From NCBI GenBank assembly GCA_045652815.1, contig JAZOLH010000034.1, forward strand, positions 1 through 8,219: 8,219 nt of DNA. Direction: 5' to 3'. The DNA comes from UMGS755 sp045652815 (GTDB lineage: Bacteria; Bacillota; Clostridia; UBA1381; UBA9506). Below the pieces are notes generated by a model. The model saw only the letters and a list, made by a program, of their open reading frames with translations. It did not search any database and was not told the DNA's origin. Position numbers and translations under genes: made by a program. The stretch's first letter is position 1; every line of letters begins with the position of its first letter. This document shows, one piece after another, positions 5,337 to 8,219 of this stretch.

Positions 5337-6601
5337 TGAATCAAATTATGCAGGATGTCTATGGCATCCGTTCCGAAACAATTAATTTAATGCGTCGTGC
5401 AGAAGAAGAACTGGCACCCATTTTCCGCCAGTTTGAACTTTCTGCCGAAGCCAATCAGGCAAAAGTGCTGGCCGCATTTCACGCCGAAGGCATCAGCGAA
5501 CGCCATATGCTGGGAACAACCGGTTATGGCTATGATGATTGCGGTCGTGATGCGCTGGATAGAATTTATGCTCAGGTATTCGGTGCTGAATCTGCCCTGG
5601 TACGTCAGCAAATCGTCTCCGGCACTCACGCTTTAGCGGCTTGCCTTTTTGGCGTACTCCGCCCCGGTGACACCATTTTATTTGCCACCGATACACCCTA
5701 TGACACCTTGGAAGAAGCCGTTGGTCTCCGTGGTGAAGCGGGTAACGGTTCTTTGGCTGATTGGGGCGTTAAAAGTCGCGTTGTGCCTCTGCTTGCAGAT
5801 GGTTCTCCCGACTATGATGCCATTGCCGAAAACCTTGACGAAACCGTTAAAATGGTAGCCATTCAGCGCTCTAAAGGTTACGCTTGGCGTAAATCTTTAT
5901 CTATCTCTGAAATTAGCGAACTGATTGCTTTTGTTAAGAGCAAAAAGCCCGATGTTGTTTGCATGGTGGATAACTGTTACGGTGAATTTGTGGAGGACAA
6001 AGAGCCCACAGCAGTTGGCGCCGACCTGATGGCTGGCTCTTTGATTAAAAACCCCGGCGGCGGTCTTGCTCCCACAGGTGGTTACATTGCAGGTCGCAGC
6101 GACTTGGTTGAAAAAGCGGCCGCAAGACTCACCTCCCCCGGCATTGGTGGCGAAGTTGGCGCAAGTCTGAATGTAAACCGTCTGTTTTTCCAGGGCCTGT
6201 TCTTAGCGCCCCACACCGTAATGCAGAGTTTAAAATCAGCAGCACTGGCGGCAAAGATGTTGGAAATCCTCGGTTACGACGTTTGTCCTGCTTCTACTGA
6301 TAAACGTACCGACATCATCCAAGCGGCAAAACTACTCGATGCTGAAAAAGTCTGTGCGTTCTGCCGCGGCATTCAAAAAGGTTCCCCCGTTGACAGTGTT
6401 GTCCGCCCTGAGCCATGGGATATGCCCGGTTATGAAAGCCCCGTTATTATGGCGGCAGGCACTTTCGTTTCAGGTGCCAGCATCGAAATTTCTGCCGATG
6501 CGCCCATCCGCCCGCCCTTTGCGGTTTACCTGCAAGGCGGTTTGACCTTTGAAAGCGCAAAGGTTGCAATTTTATGTGCTATTGATAACATTTCAAAATA
6601 A
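5336..6601 (+). CDS. Methionine gamma-lyase-family PLP enzyme (aluminium resistance protein family)
   Basis: PLP-dependent fold-type I enzyme of the family named both methionine gamma-lyase and aluminium resistance protein (YnbB-like). A role in cleaving C-S bonds of sulfur amino acids is assumed from the family; the substrate is not established. The 421 residues match its usual length. Visible features: MLGTTGYGYDDCGRDALD (58-75), SGTHALAACLFG (95-106, cofactor phosphate region), MVDNCYGEF with Asp212 facing the PLP ring nitrogen, and SLIKNPGGGLAPTGGY with Lys238 as the likely Schiff-base lysine. ATG 5336 overlaps the ACT stop by one base; a TTG three bases earlier is possible. AAAGGA (5315-5320) is 15 nt upstream, rather far, so coupling to the preceding gene probably drives initiation. 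In many Firmicutes this gene lies near hfq and lexA, so its presence here may reflect an older gene order. Last gene of the ior operon. Confidence 0.92.
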   Translation: MNQIMQDVYGIRSETINLMRRAEEELAPIFRQFELSAEANQAKVLAAFHAEGISERHMLGTTGYGYDDCGRDALDRIYAQVFGAESALVRQQIVSGTHALAACLFGVLRPGDTILFATDTPYDTLEEAVGLRGEAGNGSLADWGVKSRVVPLLADGSPDYDAIAENLDETVKMVAIQRSKGYAWRKSLSISEISELIAFVKSKKPDVVCMVDNCYGEFVEDKEPTAVGADLMAGSLIKNPGGGLAPTGGYIAGRSDLVEKAAARLTSPGIGGEVGASLNVNRLFFQGLFLAPHTVMQSLKSAALAAKMLEILGYDVCPASTDKRTDIIQAAKLLDAEKVCAFCRGIQKGSPVDSVVRPEPWDMPGYESPVIMAAGTFVSGASIEISADAPIRPPFAVYLQGGLTFESAKVAILCAIDNISK

Positions 6602-6602
6602 C

Positions 6603-6640
6603 AAAAAAAGAACGATGACCCTCGTCATCGTTCTTTTTTT
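6603..6640. terminator. Bidirectional terminator between the ior operon and the DUF2156 gene
   Basis: Perfect 17-bp arms (6603-6619 and 6624-6640), with AAAAAAA at one base and TTTTTTT at the other, around a CCTC loop. The core is GAACGATGAC and its complement. The A/T-flanked stem is symmetric, so it should end transcripts from both converging operons. It begins one base after the upstream gene's stop, and its last two bases belong to the stop codon of the opposing gene. Confidence 0.93.
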
Positions 6641-7523
6641 ATAACGGTTTAATTTGCACCGCATTGAATTTTTCCAAAAGTTTTGCAGGTCGATAGGCAA
6701 GTTTTGCTTGCCTGAGCCCATCAAGACCCATATCCTCTTCTCTGTTCACATAGGTAAACTCTTGCCAAGCGTGTTCACAGAATTCCTTGCTCATAGCGTT
6801 AAAAGCGCCGCGCAGGTCTGCCGCAAATTCAAGGTGAATCAGTGCTGTATCCTCTGAGACAGGCTCGCCGATGGAAAAGGAAACCATCTCACCATCTACA
6901 TAGATAGCACCACCACGAACGGGCAATGCATCAAAATTTTCAAGAAGTCGAACCGTCGCCTCTCGGGAACCGTCCATCCATTTCATATCCTCTTTTTCAT
7001 TAACCCAACGATCAAAAAGAGCAAGACAATCGCCCATATCCTCTTTGGTTAAATCCTTATAGGTATAAGCATAGGTATTTTTAAAGTAGTTATAATGATT
7101 GCGCTTGGCGTGGAGTTTTTTGCCCGAAAGCGTAATCATTTTTTCTGTTTCGTAAATATAATCTGCTGCCGCTCTATCTTCGATAAATGCAAAACAATCG
7201 GGATAGAGTTCTTTTAATTCTTCCACCATAGAGGCAGAAAGATTACGGAACACAGGACGAAGTTCCTGGCTTTCGATGTAGGCCGAAATGGCTTTGATCG
7301 CCTTTTTTCTGTCACCATCACCAACGGGATAGGATGCCGAAAGAGGATGTTTTCCGTGCTGAAAGAAAATAGAAAGACACCCTTCTGTTTCTACATAAGT
7401 GAAACCGCCGTCACCCGACCACATAAACATATTGGTAAAGTTATAGGTGGAGTTATCAATATTCTGAATGTAACGACGAAAGACAGGCTGAGCCGCCATA
7501 TCAATCGGTTTTCTCTCTATCAT
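6639..7523 (-). CDS. DUF2156 / phosphatidylglycerol lysyltransferase-like protein
   Basis: Predicted soluble GNAT-fold protein related to the C-terminal domain of phosphatidylglycerol lysyltransferases (DUF2156). The exact substrate is unknown; transfer of an aminoacyl or acyl group is inferred from the fold. The 294 residues carry the family landmarks: N-terminal FRRYIQNIDNSTYNFTNMFMW (about 15-35), DYIYETEKMITLSGKKLHAK (121-140) with RNHYNYF, and C-terminal NREEDMGLDGLRQAKLAYRP (260-279). No membrane segments, so it lacks the flippase half of full-length MprF. The ATG at 7523 is preferred because it overlaps the aroE TGA as ATGA and has GGAGAGGG (7529-7536) 5 nt upstream. The longer frame to 7559 would lie inside aroE. 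The overlap indicates co-transcription and coupled translation with aroE. Its stop codon sits in the shared terminator. Confidence 0.87.
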   Translation of the reverse strand: MIERKPIDMAAQPVFRRYIQNIDNSTYNFTNMFMWSGDGGFTYVETEGCLSIFFQHGKHPLSASYPVGDGDRKKAIKAISAYIESQELRPVFRNLSASMVEELKELYPDCFAFIEDRAAADYIYETEKMITLSGKKLHAKRNHYNYFKNTYAYTYKDLTKEDMGDCLALFDRWVNEKEDMKWMDGSREATVRLLENFDALPVRGGAIYVDGEMVSFSIGEPVSEDTALIHLEFAADLRGAFNAMSKEFCEHAWQEFTYVNREEDMGLDGLRQAKLAYRPAKLLEKFNAVQIKPL

Positions 7524-8219
7524 ACCATCCCTCTCCATTCTGCAAACAGTTTGTCGCAAACAGCCTGCGTAGGTCGGATGCCCGTAAAAAGTTCAAAGGC
7601 CAAAATGCCCTGATATAAGAACATATCCTGTCCGTTTAAAATCTGTGCACCCGCCTTCTCTGCTTCGGCTAGAAACAGGGTTTTTGCAGGGTTATAAATC
7701 AAATCACAACAAACCATATCTTTATGATAAGAAACAGTTTGCGGCATAGGATTTTTATCTGAATGAGGCGCCATACCGAGCGGCGTGCAGTTGACCACGA
7801 TGTCATAGCGCCCGTCTTCTTTTGCGCCTTCAAAAAGGGCTACGTTCGGAAAATCGGCAACAGCAGGGCGGATTTCATCTAAAACATTTTCTCTGCGAGA
7901 GGAAATGGTGATGGTTGTAGCACCCGCCTGCGCAAGTTTATAAGAAAGCGTTCTGGCTGTGCCGCCGGTACCAAGCAATAAAACAGATTTACCTTCAGGC
8001 GAAATGCCATTGCGCTCTAGCGCCATCATAAAGCCCGGACCGTCTGTGTTATAGCCTGTCCACTTGCCGCCTTTATTAACCATCGTGTTAACATTGCCCA
8101 TCTTTTGGGCTTCAGGGTCAATAGAATCGGCATAGGACATAACATCCAGTTTAAAGGGTGATGTAATATTAAACCCTAACACGCCCGCTGTTTTGCCTTC
8201 TTCCAACACAGATACAAGG
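7520..8219 (-). CDS. aroE: Shikimate dehydrogenase, N-terminus outside window
   Basis: NADPH-dependent reduction of 3-dehydroshikimate to shikimate, step four of the chorismate pathway, in the cytoplasm. The frame stays open to the right edge (LVSVLEEGKTAG before GFNITSPFK), so the GTG at 8209 is not a true start; 232 residues are visible, with about 40-50 missing. Seen: GFNITSPFK with the catalytic lysine, GNVNTMV, YNTDGPGF with the conserved substrate-binding Asp, the dinucleotide loop LLGTGGTARTLSYKLAQAGA, the NADP-type SSRRENV segment, NCTPLGMAP, and the C-terminal GQDMFLYQGILAFELFTG that closes the active site. The residue before PFK is Ser where the best-known enzymes have Val (NVTVPFK), perhaps lineage variation. 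It is followed by the DUF2156 gene with a 4-nt ATGA overlap. Regulation lies outside the window. Confidence 0.95.
   Translation of the reverse strand, partial: LVSVLEEGKTAGVLGFNITSPFKLDVMSYADSIDPEAQKMGNVNTMVNKGGKWTGYNTDGPGFMMALERNGISPEGKSVLLLGTGGTARTLSYKLAQAGATTITISSRRENVLDEIRPAVADFPNVALFEGAKEDGRYDIVVNCTPLGMAPHSDKNPMPQTVSYHKDMVCCDLIYNPAKTLFLAEAEKAGAQILNGQDMFLYQGILAFELFTGIRPTQAVCDKLFAEWRGMV
7529..7536 (-). promoter_or_regulatory. Ribosome binding site inside the end of aroE for the DUF2156 gene
   Basis: GGAGAGGG on the minus strand, 5 nt before the ATG at 7523 and inside the aroE codons for its last residues (EWRGM). It selects the ATGA-overlap start over the longer frame. Confidence 0.8.

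Noticed and set aside
5387..5858. Several 60-80 residue frames on both strands within the gamma-lyase-family gene.
   Set aside because: Overlap a full-length conserved enzyme, with no ribosome sites or recognisable peptides.
1..8219. CRISPR array, toxin-antitoxin pair, retron or other defence system.
   Set aside because: No regularly spaced repeats, reverse transcriptase, nuclease or toxin-like pair is visible; apart from the recombinase the genes are metabolic or stress genes.

Overview
The window looks like a chromosomal segment of an anaerobic, low-to-middling GC Firmicute of the class Clostridia, probably a gut lineage. The evidence is a Gram-positive LexA with a CGAAC-type SOS box, strong AGGAGG-like ribosome sites, a rubredoxin-tailed rubrerythrin (oxygen defence of strict anaerobes), a ferredoxin-dependent 2-oxoacid oxidoreductase (IorAB), and many U-tailed hairpin terminators. 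No rRNA, tRNA, CRISPR array or insertion sequence was seen.

Layout. (1) Positions 2-877: the C-terminal part of a large serine recombinase, cut by the left edge and visibly more A-rich than its neighbours, so probably the end of an integrated mobile element. Its last codons run through a perfect hairpin terminator (775-812) and into the promoter and SOS operator of the next gene. (2) 855-1599: lexA with its own SOS box, sigma-A promoter and terminator. (3) 1577-2358, minus strand: a rubrerythrin gene followed by a small cysteine-rich ORF whose stop codon lies in the lexA terminator, which is symmetrical enough to serve both strands. (4) 2359-2571: a divergent intergenic region with a clear sigma-A promoter for the next operon. 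(5) 2460-6640, plus strand: a four-gene operon, iorA - iorB - ACT-domain protein - methionine gamma-lyase-family PLP enzyme, closed by a 17-bp bidirectional terminator. (6) 6639-8219, minus strand: shikimate dehydrogenase (aroE, N-terminus outside the window) coupled by an ATGA overlap to a DUF2156 (phosphatidylglycerol lysyltransferase-like) protein.

How the parts fit. IorAB oxidatively decarboxylates aryl-2-oxoacids made by transaminating aromatic amino acids, giving aryl-acyl-CoA and reduced ferredoxin. The ACT protein is a plausible amino-acid sensor for it. The phenylacetate-CoA ligase gene often found with iorAB and the ACT gene is absent; a gamma-lyase-family gene follows instead with a 1-nt overlap. 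The most interesting places are the recombinase/lexA junction, where an element appears to abut or borrow the host SOS operator, and the rearranged ior operon. I found no clearly new defence or mobile system; most genes belong to known families.
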